Assembly (NCBI GenBank): GCA_963693305.1
Contig: OY855905.1
Location: forward strand, 29,098,937 to 29,162,936
Direction: 5' to 3'
From: Meandrina meandrites
Lineage: Eukaryota > Cnidaria > Anthozoa > Scleractinia > Meandrinidae
Length of the DNA: 64,000 bases
How positions within the stretch are numbered: position 1 is the stretch's first letter; each line of letters opens with the position of its first letter. The notes below the pieces were generated by a model. That model had not been told where the DNA came from. It made no database searches and saw nothing but the letters and a program-made list of their open reading frames with translations. A program made the translations under genes and the position numbers. Shown here in pieces: positions 11,537-22,721 of this stretch.

Positions 11537-13500
11537 ATATATGTATTCTAATTGTTTTGCGTTCTATATATAGAATGATTACTGTTTGCAATATTTGCAA
11601 ACAGTTTCAAATATTTGTTTGAAATATTTTCAAACAGTTTGCAATATTTGCTAAGAGTATTTTATTTCAGTCAGCTGATCGAGCTACAAAAATATCATTT
11701 CCGAATACTGAAAGAACATGGCACGATTAACTTTGCTATCAATTTGAAACCGACTTATTAAACGCTTTTTCTGTAATGCGGGTTTGAAAACTCGAAATTT
11801 TACAAAAAAAATGCGTCGGCCAATTAGCCTTTTGCCACCCAGAAACCTTGCAGTTTCTGGAGGCTAATATCTCCTTCAATTTACACGCAAAGAGCTGAAA
11901 ATTTAACATCTGGACTGCTGCCAAAGTCGCATACTAATGAGACAAAATGCAAACAATGACATCAGCAAGGAACTCCTATTAATTTGGCCTGAAGCAAGCT
12001 TCCAAGCAGCTGCATGGGTAAAAAATCGTTCGTCAGTCAAAAACCAAATTTTCTTAAACCCTTTTGTTGCCAAATAATTATCCTTTACTCTTCACCCAAG
12101 TTCAATCCTTCAGGAAAAAGCAATTAACATTATTTTCGTGAAAATTTTACATACCGTGCGTCACTTCAAGGTCATTAATGATTGGTACTTTACCACTGTA
12201 TACGTTTTCATTAGTGGGTTTTCTATTATTTTCTGACAGCGGTAAGACACAACAGCTGTGCCTATTGTTTAGGTCTATTCAGAGGCTTCTTAGCTGGCTG
12301 AAGATATCTCCTGCCTGTCGAGAAGTTATCTTCAAAAATGTATTGTTTTCGGAGAGATCGAGAAATCATGAGTAAAATTTTTGACTGCAGAGGAAAACCA
12401 CTTTTGGTTTGATGTATCGGCAGGTTCGACGCAGAAAACGGGATTCCACTGTAAGTATGGTGTTTTAAATACCACTGTAACACATAATTAGGCCAAGATG
12501 TGTAAATTGGGCTCTGAGTTTGCATTTAAGCTAATATCATTGAAATACTGGTAAGCTAGCGGGACTCAATTTGAATTTTCCTTGCAAACTTTGCTGAATT
12601 TAAACTAATAGCCCATTCACGCCAACAAAACATGTTTAGTTAAACCAGGTTTAACAAAATGCAAATCAGCGAAAGAAAACTGAGAGACTAAATTTTATAT
12701 CGGATTCAAGTAAGCTATTATTAGTGTTTCAGTTATTGGGATAACTTTGAAGACAAAAAATATCTGTTAGCAACTTCTGTGAAGAAATCAATTTTAATCT
12801 AAACACCTTTTAAATATGTTTAAGCTTTGGAGTGAATGGGGTAAAAGCAAACTATTCCGCCACTGACAATTTAAAAAATGCAGCAACATCCTTGGCAACT
12901 TTAACAGTTGGTAAACAGGCATAGGAGTCATCCTTGTGTATAACTGTGAATTCAGCCGAATTGCTGACCCACTGTAAAAGTATCAAATTCTCAGGCAAGT
13001 GTAAACAGCAACAATGTTTAGGCTGTAAGATATTTAGTAGTACATGATTTGTTCGTATCAAAAAGAAGGGGAAAATTCGCGTGATGTCAAAATTTCAGTG
13101 GTACTGGCTAAGGAGCGAGAGTTGATTAAATCATAATAAAAACCACCATTAACCGTAAAAGCTCTATCAACCCAATGCGGGGCTTATTTGTTTCAGAGAA
13201 GAAGGGCGTATCAATTGGAGACGGGGTACAAACTATTTTCAACGAATGACTCTAGAAAGCTAGTACAAAAACTTGAACAAACGCCTCGCAACAGATGTCA
13301 ACAACTACTGGCACCTTACAAAAGACATTCACGACGAATGGAACCCAAACAGAACGAATTTATAATTTGACTTAGTAGACTTATCGAAACTGACCAATAA
13401 CTGTTGACAAACTTTACATGAATCTTACAGCCAATAACATCCCGGCTGAACTGACCAATCAGCGTCAACGGACCAGGCTATATCATCATTGATTGACAAG
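11537..13500. other. Duplicated intergenic sequence, no gene
   Basis: From about 11670 to 13190 this is a diverged copy of 18130-19420. No frame is conserved between copies, which argues against a protein gene. A nested AT-rich palindrome (CTGTTTGCA/TGCAAACAG) lies at about 11582-11640. The stretch 13190-13500 resembles the 3' ends of dispersed retroelements. Confidence 0.5.
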
Positions 13501-13513
13501 TTTTCACTTGGTT

Positions 13514-13550
13514 CTGAAAATGACTTCTACTTAGGTTGTCGAAACGTCAG
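13514..13550 (+). ncRNA. Second hammerhead-like core, degenerate
   Basis: CTGAAAA, then a GAC...GTC mini-stem, then GAAAC followed by GTCAGTCACC. The second core box is intact; the first departs from CTGATGA at two positions. The downstream phrase GATCACACTATACGAAC recurs at about 19955-19972, so this is the end of a repeat family. Probably a decayed Penelope-like terminus; low confidence. Confidence 0.25.
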
Positions 13551-13710
13551 TCACCAACAACAGTTCTTTTCAGAACTACTCTTACCCGGACGATCACACT
13601 ATACGAACGTCATTTTAGGTGTTAAATTTATGTTTAACGATACCAATCTGCAACAAAACCCCCACCGGCGTAAACGTATTATGAACTCCGTTTGATAATT
13701 GTAAAATACA

Positions 13711-13745
13711 CGACGTTTTGACGTTTGCTGAAAGTCATTATCAAG
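13711..13745 (-). ncRNA. Hammerhead-like motif, minus strand, upstream of gene B
   Basis: On the minus strand CTTGATAAT, GACTTT, a short loop, AAACGTC and AAAACGTCG. It is the duplicated partner of the motif at 22005-22040, but here the second core box reads AAAA instead of GAAA and the stem is imperfect. So this copy looks dead. Confidence 0.3.
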
Positions 13746-14689
13746 TCAATTTAAGAGTTACAGAATGAAAATATATTAACACGTACTAAAAAGGAAACTA
13801 GAGACTAATTAGGAGCTCTAATATAAATATATTTCGACGTTAAACAAAGAGTTTTGCAAGTATGGAGTCCGCCTGCGTATCATTTCAAATTTGGACGAAC
13901 TTTCTTTATAAACAACATTCTGAACACCTCATAGATTTAAATAATGAGATGGGAAAAATTTGTAAATGGATTTCGCCATACTTTATCATAGACTGTGTTT
14001 ATACACGAAAATGAACTAATAACTGAAATATCCTCTCTTTTATGGACACATTAGAATGAAGGCTCTATGTTAATTGTAGATACGTTTATTTGTATACAAT
14101 ACTTTATTTTCGAAGTCTTTTCTTGTCTATTTGTGCCAAACCCTCATAGATGAAATACTGCATCTCTTGCTGTCAAGTCTACGTTCATATTGACTGGTCC
14201 ATGCTTTCACTCAAATTTACTTTGGAATGCTTCAAATATAGCCAAATCGAAATTCACTGATCTAATTACGTGAAAGCTAACATTTGATGAATTTATGTGA
14301 CATGCCTCTGCCTGTGAATTACAAAATGAGGGATGTTTACGGAAATGTTAATTCAACTAATTCATAAAATGAATCTGCTTTTTAGGTTGTTGTCAGTCGT
14401 TTTTATTAAAATTTATTAAGCTATTTTAAAGGCTACATGAGCTACTTCTCCTAACTGTGTAACGTCAATTGCAATTTAATGTGCCATGAATTTATGCAAA
14501 AGAGGAGCAAAGAGCAATACCTGAAAAAGCTTCTTTGACGTTAGCTTTCGCTTTTTCTCGCGTTTATCATGGTTTTAAACGTTCATCACCATTTTAAACT
14601 GATGTGACTACTGAAACGTGAACGTTTATTTAATCGGATACTGAAACGGCTGAAGAACAACTACCCTTCAAAACACAGAAATATGTAAA

Positions 14690-14770
14690 ATTAGCAGGTG
14701 GACCAGACCGTAAGTTACTTAAGAAACATATATGGCCAGACCAATCAACCAGCTGATTGGTCTAAAATCA
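14690..14770 (+). promoter_or_regulatory. Conserved upstream block of gene B (AGCAGGTGG module)
   Basis: TTAGCAGGTGGACCAGACCG followed by an inverted pair of CCAAT-type boxes (GACCAATCA / TGATTGGTC). The same block lies before genes C, D and F, and a shorter version before G. It sits about 420 bp before the ATG and about 200 bp before a consensus donor, the expected place for a proximal promoter. Function is inferred from conservation only. Confidence 0.5.
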
Positions 14771-14859
14771 TAATAAGTCGTTGAGTCGTGTGGAATCCGA
14801 CAATATTAAATCGAAATAGATTATGAAGGAAAAAGCATCCACCCGATCCTGTAAAGTTA

Positions 14860-14951
14860 AAACAGCGGAGATGAACTTGAGATCATTAACCTTGCCACAT
14901 TTTATGTTGCTACCAACCTAATTTGTTTTGCAAATGAAGATAACATCAAGA
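14860..14951 (+). other. Probable 5' leader exon of gene B
   Basis: A block starting near AGATGAACTTGAGATCATTA is conserved before B, C, D and F. It ends at GTAAGTT (intron from 14952), with candidate acceptors GTGCAG (to 15083) and GATGCAG (to 15093) just before the ATG. The left edge is not defined. Probably untranslated. Confidence 0.5.
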
Positions 14952-15110
14952 GTAAGTTAAAAGTAATGATAAACAGAAGCAATTATCTAATATCCAAGAG
15001 TCTTCAGAACGCATGCAGCAAAAGTCACGCATGTTGATTTCAGTATTGTCTCATGGGGCAATATATTTTTTATTTGTAGTGCAGCTGATGCAGGCGTTGG
15101 AGGCTTGAAG

Positions 15111-16597
15111 ATGGACCCGCTATTTAAAGCAGCTCTTCTTCGGACGCTTGGCCTGTTATTGTGGGCCTCGCTCAGTGCCTGGCTATTTGTTATAGTAGAA
15201 CACACGGAAACAAACGACAGAGACGATAAATATCAGCGGTTATATTCTCTATATGAGTTCTTGGCATATAAATATAACATGAGCGTTGAGGAGTTTAATA
15301 ACATCTCCAATACAGCATACGAGGCTTTAAGCGAACCCAAGCCACAGTGGACATACGATGCTGCGGTTGATTTCCTCTTTCAAGCTTTGACTACAATTGG
15401 TAAGGAAAAAATACTGATAAAAAAATCTAAATCAACTGAATACATTAGTTTGCGAAAATAAAAAATTAAAATATCCAAAATGCTGGTTAATCACAACTGG
15501 TGAAATCATTTGAATAGAACCATTCCACCGGTTGTGATCGGCAATGCTTGTATCAGCACTTGCCAGATTATTTTCAGCTAATAAATAGAGTCCAGAATAC
15601 CCAAAGAGTTAATTCAGCTTTTTTTTCGAGGTCACATTCGAAAACAAAAACAACAGATTTAATCCCTGTGAAACAGCGTTGTTTCCGTACCGTAAACTGC
15701 CGCTTATAAGCCCTGGGCTTATACAACTTCGTAAGGGGTTTTGGGTGTGCTTGTATCCTGGGGAGGGGGGCGTTGTTGATCGAAATGCGTTTTTAATTTA
15801 CTCGGTTTTAATTAAACTTTAAAACTTCAAATAAGTAATATTTAGCCCTGTTAGGTACTGACATTTTTTTGTTTTCTACAGGTTATGGATACATCACTCC
15901 TCAAACACCCGCTGGCCAGATATTGTGCGTTTTCGTCTCTCTACTCGGGATTCCCATCGCATTGCTCGCGTTTAAATCCGTTGGCGAGTTGATTGCCAAA
16001 TGGATTAACACAATCGTCATGAAGTTTGAAAAGAAAATTCTCAAGAGGTCAGAACCAAAACAGATGAAAATTAAGAGTGCTATGGTCTTATTTTTGATAA
16101 TGCTGTTATTAATTGTGGCAAATGGCCTGTTAATAATGCATTTTAAGGCCTGGTCAGTCATCGAAGGAGTGTATTTCTGGTTTATAACATTTACTACAAT
16201 TGGTTTCGGTGACTACGTTTTTCGGCCATCCCAAAGGATCAAGCAATTATCTCTAAATAGCTCTGCAAGTCAAAAAAGCTCGAATGAATCGCCCGACGCA
16301 GAAGACGCGACTGTTGCGATTTTCTCAGACCTATTCTTTACGTTTTACAAAATATTCACTTTGTGCATTGTCTCTAGTGTACTTAACTCCATCATGGCGG
16401 CCATCGAAGAAAGGAAATGTCGCCCTCGGTGTCCCGGATGTGTTCCTCGAAAAACCCAGGATCGCGTGAAGAAAGATGACGGGCAGTGTTCTGACACTCC
16501 AAAACAGAGTAAAGCTCACATGACGTATTTAAGCATGGAAAATTATGGATTACAGAAGGATAACATGCTATCACTCTCAATAACTGAACTAAAGTAA
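15111..16597 (+). CDS. K2P potassium channel, gene B (mosaic)
   Basis: Exons 15111-15399 and 15882-16597; product 334 aa. M1 is about 8-29 and the cap about 30-80, with NMS (56) and NIS (64) glycosylation sites. TTIGYG is at 94-99, M2 about 109-128, M3 about 163-183, TTIGFG at 201-206, M4 about 242-268. The KCRPRCPGC cluster is near 275-283, YLSM at 312-315, and it ends TELK. Start MDPLF is shared by the paralogs and sits in AAGATGG. Exon 2 differs from gene C at only about 18 residues, but residues 1-80 of exon 1 differ from gene D at 4 positions and from C at about 14. So the gene looks like a C-type copy with its first exon overwritten by D-type sequence. Intron 482 bp. Confidence 0.92.
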
Positions 16598-17970
16598 AAG
16601 CATTGATGAAAAGTTCTACTTATTGAGGCAACGTTTGACTCAGGGTGTGACAAATTGAAGGCAGATTACAAAAAATATGACTGAGATAAAAATGTAGCAT
16701 AATGTAGCATAATTATGTTAAGCCAGGAATTTTACACAATTGGCGTTATAGTTCAAGTGAACTCTTCTGCTGTTTACAATGTAAACAAATTGTCAGCTTC
16801 CTTCTTTGAGAAGCTCATCAAAACATCCTGCCACCCGATCAAATAAAAGGTGTTATAGCTAGAAGGTAGCTCAATTAAAAATCTATGATTTCACCCACAA
16901 AAGCAAATTAAGGGAACAAATAAGAAAGACTATGAAATGACTCTGAAAAAACTGAGAGGTGTTCTGTCAAAAGACGTTTTTTGTAATTTTTCAAGGATTT
17001 GCTTTGCTTTCATTGGTTTACTTTTAAGCTGCAGCTTATACCACTGCATAGTACGCCTTTGTAAATACACTTTTAATTGTTTGAATTATTCATTTATGTA
17101 AGGTGAGTAACCTTTAAGTGGAACATTTTAACCACCCCCCCCCCCCCCCCCTGCTACTTCCCTGTTGTCTTTTAGCTTTTTTATTGTACTATTTTTCGAA
17201 TTTTTACTTATTGCATATGTGGCAAAGAATCATTAACTTAGATTTCAACTTAAGTCTTGCAAACAACTTAACAAATCACTGGATGTCTCTCCCGTTATTT
17301 TTAAGAAAGCCAATGCACAATTTTTAAGAAAAACCTTACAAGGTTCTTAATAGATAAACATTTTTTGATGATAAACAAATATTTTTAGTTGTACGATATA
17401 TAATGTTAATAGATAACTATTTGTAATTTGTTTTTAGGACAGTAGGTAGTTTTCTTAGTTTCAATTATTGTATATTTTATATTTTTAGATCTGTGACATT
17501 TGTACTTCGTATTTCTAGTTTTTAATACTTTTTTATTTCAATGGAGGACCTCCCTGAAAACCACGTATTTACGTGACGGGCGCTTCCTCTTTAAAGATTG
17601 TTAGTACATGGCCGATCTATAGCCTAATCTGTATGTGCGGCGAACTTACTTTCTTACTATGAAAGATTCCCTTGCCTCCGCGCGTTTTAAAAGAACGTTA
17701 TAATGGCTTCGGAATACATTCATCCAGATAGTGTGAACCAAACAGATATGATCTTAACTGTAATGTAGACTCCTTGAACAGCTTTCTACAGTGATGTAAA
17801 ACCGCAAATTTAACGTTTTTACATAGTTGAAACCGTCTGAAACAGGCAACGGAATGGCGACGTTCATTTACGCATCTGCGTAGAGACAGGTACTGTGAGA
17901 GTTGACAACACAACATGGCTAATGACCAAATGGCTACAATTGATCCCTAGTCCCCGATCGGATATCAAGT
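16598..17970. other. 3' flank of gene B, no gene
   Basis: The first 670 bp are closely similar to the 3' flank of gene C and probably include the 3' UTR. A C-run (about 17135-17151) marks the same place as the C-run at 24900-24920 after gene C. After about 17270 the copies diverge because a LINE sits in unit 2. No coding region supported. Confidence 0.5.
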
Positions 17971-19440
17971 TTATTCCACTCACTATAAGACAAGCAAGAA
18001 GGCCTCGTCGGCCTCCCCTGTTATTGGCCATTTTAAGAATACTTTGGTCCACTTTCACTGGTGCAGTTTTCGTGAACTAATACTAAACGATTTACAATGC
18101 AAACGCTTAGAGTTGTTTTCCAGAAATCGTCAGTCGGCTGATCGAGCTACAAAAATATCATTTCCGAATACTGAAACAACATGGCACGATTAACTTTTGG
18201 TATCAATTTAAAACCGACTTATTAAACACTTTTTCTGTGAATTACGGGTTTCAAAAGTCAAAATTTGATATACAACGTATCCGCTAATAAGACTTTAGCC
18301 ACCCAGAAACCTTTCAGCTAATATCTCCTTCAATTTTACACGCAAAGAGCTGAAAATTTAACATCCGGACTGCTGCCAAAGTCGTATACAAATAGGACAA
18401 AATGCAAATAATGACGTCAGCAAGGATCTCCTGTTGATTTGGCTTGAAGCAAGCTTCCAAGCAGATGCATGGGTAAAAAAATCGTTGGTCAGTCAAAAAC
18501 CAAATTTTTTAAACCCTCCTGTTGCCAAATAATCATCTTTTACTCTTCACCCAAGTTCAATCCATCAAGGAAAAGCAATTAATATTATTTTCGTTACATT
18601 TTACACACCGGATCGCTTCAAGGTCACTGATGATTGGTACTTTGCCACTTTGTATATGTTTTAGACATAACAGGAGGTTAATTAGTGGGTTTTCTATTAT
18701 CTTCTGACAGCAGAAAAACACAACAGCTGTACCTATTGTTTGGGTCTACACAGAGACTTTTTAGCTGGCTGAAGATATCTCCTCCCTGTCGAGAAGTTAT
18801 CTTCAAATATATATTGTTTTCGGAGAGATCGAGAAATCGTGAGCAAAATTGTAGTTTGACTGAGGAAAAATCAGTTTTGGTTTGAGTTATCGGGATTCCA
18901 CTGTAAGTACGGTGTTTTCAATTAATACCACTGCAACACATAATTAGGCCAAGATGTGTAAATTGGGCTCTGAGTTTGCAGTCAAGCTTGTATGTATGAT
19001 TGAAATACGGGTAAGCTACCGGGGCTCAATTTTGAATTTTACTTCGTAAACTTTGCTCAATTTAAACTAAGCAAATTATTCCGCCACTGGCAATTGTAAT
19101 TTAAAACTGAAATGCAGCAACATCCATGGTAGTTTTAACGATTGGTAAACAGACATAGGAGTCATCCTTGTGTATGACTGCGAAACAAATACAGCCGAAT
19201 TGCTGACCCACTGTAAACGTATCATATTCTTAGGCAAGTGTAAACAGCAACAATATTTAGGCCTTAAGATATTTACAGAAATACAAAGAGAAATACAAAG
19301 AAGGGGAAAATTCGCGTGATATCAAACTTTCAATGGTACTGGCTAAGGAGTAAGAGTTGATAAAATCACAAGGAAAACCACCATTAACCGTAAAAGCTCT
19401 GTCAACCCCCTGCGGGGCTTATTTCTTTTTAATGACTACA

Positions 19441-19914
19441 TTAAGGGAGGAAGGGCGTTCTAGAGACGGGAACTTATTTCAAATCGTATATCAGTTAGCA
19501 TTTTTTCAACGACCTTTTAAGGAAGGAAGGGCGTCCTAGAGGCAGGGATGGGGTACTTATTTCAAATCGTATATCAGTTAGCATTTTTTCAACGACCTTT
19601 TAAGGAAGGAAGGGCGTCCTAGAGGCGGGGAGGGGGTGCTTATTTCAAATCGTATATCAGTTAGCATTTTTTCAACGACCTTTTAAGGAAGGAAGGGCGT
19701 CCTAGAGGCGGGGATGGGGTACTTATTTCAAATCGTATATCAGTTAGCATTTTTTCAACGACCTTTTAAGGAAGGAAGGGCGTCCTAGAGGCGGGGATGG
19801 GGTACTTATTTCAAATCGTATATCAGTTAGCATTTTTTCAACGACCTTTTGAGGAAGGAAGGGCGTCCTAGAGGCGGGGAGGGGGTACTTATTTCAAATT
19901 GTATATCAGTTAGC
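19441..19914. repeat. 83-bp minisatellite, about six copies
   Basis: The phrase AAGGGCGT recurs at 19451, 19527, 19610, 19693, 19776 and 19859: five intervals, the first 76 bp and then exactly 83 bp. Each unit contains AAATCGTATATCAGTTAGC and a G-rich GGCGGGGAGGGGG-type stretch. Units are almost identical, so the expansion is recent. Unit 1 has no equivalent. Confidence 0.93.
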
Positions 19915-20315
19915 GTGCAAGTGAAATTCTTCTTGTTTATTGCCGTTTGATAACGATCACACTATACGAACGACATTTTAGATGTTAAATTTAATGTTTA
20001 ACGCTAAAAATCTGCAACAAAACCAGGGTTTTCAAAAGTTTTGCAAAGTAGCGGACATAGTTGTGAAAGCACCAGACATGAAATTTTTCTTGGCGCAGCA
20101 AGGCGCCTACCGAGCACCAAAGGCGCAAGCACTTAGTGGGGTCTAGGGGCATGCCCCCTCAGACAATTTTTAAAATAGAACACTCAGAAACGCCGTTTCC
20201 AGCGTTTCCCTGCCAGGGCTGGAGTTCACTCAAGTTGTCTTTAAAAAGTTAAATATTGAATGATAACGGACAGTTGGTAGGGGCAGGAATAATTAAAGTG
20301 TTAGGTGTTCAACTA

Positions 20316-20543
20316 CTGCTACCGCGGTCTCGCACTCCCGAAGTCGACGAATAATTAAGCGCTTGCTTCGGCTCATGGACTTAAGAACAAGATATACTCA
20401 TGTGTTAAGCACGCTTGTTTCGGCTCATGGATTTAAGAGCGAGGTATACTCATGTGTTTAGCGCGCTTGCTTCGGCTATGACTTCGGTACCGTGTGATCA
20501 GCTACTGAATCTTATTATGGCCACCTCGGGACCGCGGTAGCAG
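20316..20543. mobile_element. Short element with CTGCTACCGCGGTC terminal repeats
   Basis: 14-bp perfect terminal inverted repeats at 20316-20329 and 20530-20543. The interior holds an imperfect 51-bp direct repeat (starts near 20355, 20405 and 20457) with CTTGCTTCGGCTCATGG. No coding capacity; MITE-like. Confidence 0.5.
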
Positions 20544-20871
20544 GATTAGAAGACACAAGAAAGTGGCCGGGTATTCTGTAGCCAAGGAAAAGGTAACGCG
20601 CGCTATGATGAAGGCGAGACTCTTTTTGTTCTATTGTTTTCTCTGTTTTAGTATTGTTGTCGAGGTTTTTAGTTTTTCCGTTCTGCATTCACTCGGTGTT
20701 TCAGTATTACTTCAATGCGATTTAAATTAAAGCACGCGCGTTTACTTGGAGTTGTCAAGGTTTTTAGTTCATTCGTTCTGCGTTGACTCGGTGTTTTTGA
20801 CTTTTTTCGTTTTATTGCTTTCGCTGTTTCAGTATTACTTCAATGCTAATTAAAGCACGTGCGTTTACTTA

Positions 20872-21508
20872 AAGGAGAAGTTCACTCCAGAATGGCCATT
20901 TATTTTCTTTACGCCAATAAAAAGTTTCTACAAAAATATGTTATTCACCAAAATTTCAGCTCCCAACGAGCGCTAAATCCCTACGAAATCTTTCTCTAAA
21001 GTAGCCCAAAATTCGACAACTGAACGCCGCCATCTTGGAGCTAGTAATGTATGCGTGACGTCAAAGAGTTCAGCCTGAAGTTTAGTGGGAAAATTTAAAT
21101 ACTCGAAACTCCTTGTTTCTTTTTAGTGGCTTTTGTTTGTCAAAATGCCTGTTTGTGCAGCTCCATGTTTCTCAAACAGAGCTTCAAGAGATACAAAAAA
21201 ACCTTTCACCTTTCTTTCCTTTCAGACAGGCATTTTGACAAACAAAAGCCACTTCAAAGAAACAAGGAGTTTGAAGTATTTAAATTTTCCCGCTAAACTT
21301 CAGGCTGAACTCTTTGACGTCACGCATACATTAATAGCTCCAAGATGGCGGCGTTCAGTTGTCGAATTTTGGGCTACTTTAGAGAAAGATTTCCTAGGGA
21401 TTTAGCGCTCGTTGGAAGCTGAAATTTTGGTGAATAACATATTTTTGTATAACCTTTTTATTGGCGTAAAGAAAATAAATGGCCATTCTGGAGTGAACTT
21501 CTCCTTTA
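20872..21508. mobile_element. Fold-back element with THAP-domain start
   Basis: Arms of about 281 nt (20872-21152 and 21226-21508) are near-perfect inverted repeats beginning AAAGGAGAAGTTCACTCC. The 73-nt spacer plus the end of the left arm encode, from the ATG at 21145, MPVCAAPCFSNR...KKPFTFLSF. This is the beginning of a THAP zinc finger, the DNA-binding domain of P-element-like transposases. Only the first two zinc cysteines are present before the frame runs into the right arm. Interpreted as a non-autonomous derivative of a THAP/P-type transposon. Confidence 0.75.
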
Positions 21509-22004
21509 AAGTATTTATTCTGTAAAAGGAGAGACTTTTCGTTGTAATTAATGTTTTCTCTGTTTCAATGCTAAAGCACGCACGTTTTGATAGAGTCTTT
21601 CACGTTGGCTTTTCACTGGTTTTAGTCTATCAATCTGGAATGATAATACCCGCAGAAGCCATATTTAAAGCGAAGGCAGTGTTGCAAAGCTGTTCGATTT
21701 GCCATTTTGACGATAAACATTACGCGTATAGAATGTGCAGGTTATCAGATGATGTAACTTTTAAGTAGAATTTCACTATGTTTAATGTTTTTTCTACTTT
21801 AATACTTTGTGGAACGATCTAACTTTATCGTGGAACGAACTAACTACATCGTGGAACGAACTGACTTTTATGTGGAACGAATTAACTTTTCTTTGGAACG
21901 ACCTGACTATGGAACGAAATGACCAGATACCTGCTATCCTCTAGTCAGAAAGTTCATGAAATGCTTAAGTGAAAAAAATATAATATTTTGATAATTGTAA
22001 AAAG

Positions 22005-22040
22005 TCGACGTTTCGACGTTTGCTGAACGTCATTATCAAG
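22005..22040 (-). ncRNA. Hammerhead-like motif, minus strand, upstream of gene C
   Basis: On the minus strand TTGATAA, then a perfect 6-bp stem GACGTT/AACGTC with a 5-nt loop, then GAAAC. It matches the arrangement at 10447-10481, including the U3/A8 core swap and the extra U. It is the best-preserved copy here and sits about 700 bp before gene C. Confidence 0.4.
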
Positions 22041-22257
22041 TCAATTTATGAGTTACAGAATGAAAATATATAAAAACATACCAAAAAGGAAATTAGAGAC
22101 TACTGAGGAGCTGTAATATAAAATATGTTCCACATTAAACAAAGAGTTTTAGACGTTCATCACCATTTTAAACTAATGTGACAACTGAAACGTGAGAGTT
22201 TATGAAATCGGATACTGAAACGACTGAAGAACAACTACCCTTCAAAACAAAAATATG

Positions 22258-22343
22258 TAAAATTAGCAGGTGGACCAGACCGTAAGTTGCTTGAAAACCT
22301 AATATGGCCAGACCAATCAGCCATCTGATTGGTCTAAAATCAT
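22258..22343 (+). promoter_or_regulatory. Conserved upstream block of gene C
   Basis: AATTAGCAGGTGGACCAGACC followed by GACCAATCA and TGATTGGTC, almost identical to the gene B block, 460 bp before the ATG. Confidence 0.5.
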
Positions 22344-22435
22344 TATAAGTCGTTGAGTCGTGTGGAATTTGAAAACATTACTGAAATCGAAATAGATTAT
22401 GAAGGAAAGACCATTAATCCGATCCCGTAGAGTTA

Positions 22436-22528
22436 AAACAGAGATGAACTTGAGATCATTAACCTTGACATTTTTTATGTTCCTACGAACCTAATTCGTT
22501 TTGACAAAATTCAAGATAATTATTAAGG
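22436..22528 (+). other. Probable 5' leader exon of gene C
   Basis: Conserved AGATGAACTTGAGATCATTA block ending at donor GTAAGTAT (22529). The likely acceptor is GATGCAG ending at 22704, 17 nt before the ATG. The 5' edge is unknown; probably untranslated. Confidence 0.5.
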
Positions 22529-22721
22529 GTAAGTATATAGATAATGATAAACAAAATTATCTAATATCCAACAGTCTTCAGAACTCATGCGGCAAAAAGT
22601 CGCACATGATTGATAGGATTATTTTCTTTAAATGTTAATTTTAGTATTTTCTTTCGATCTCATGCGGCAATACATTTGTTTTATTTATAGTTTAACTGAT
22701 GCAGGTGTTGAAGGCTTGAAA

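Larger units (their letters stand above)
7722..17970. repeat. Segmental duplication unit 1 (contains gene B)
   Basis: This stretch matches 17971-28430 in the same order. The CACTCACCATAAGACAAGC start matches 17974 onward. The 11.67-13.19 kb block matches 18.13-19.42 kb, the 13.7-15.1 kb 5' flank matches 22.0-22.7 kb, then gene B matches gene C. The 3' flank 16598-17270 matches 24362-25035, and 17620-17870 matches 28020-28430. Unit 1 has an extra segment of about 3.8 kb (7906-11668) carrying a Penelope-like element. Confidence 0.85.

Noticed and set aside
15400..15461. Exon 1 reading through into the intron as a short half-channel
   Set aside because: Every copy has a consensus donor at this point and the read-through residues are not conserved.
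19441..19914. Regular repeats that could suggest a CRISPR array
   Set aside because: There are no unique spacers; whole 83-bp units repeat, and the DNA is animal.
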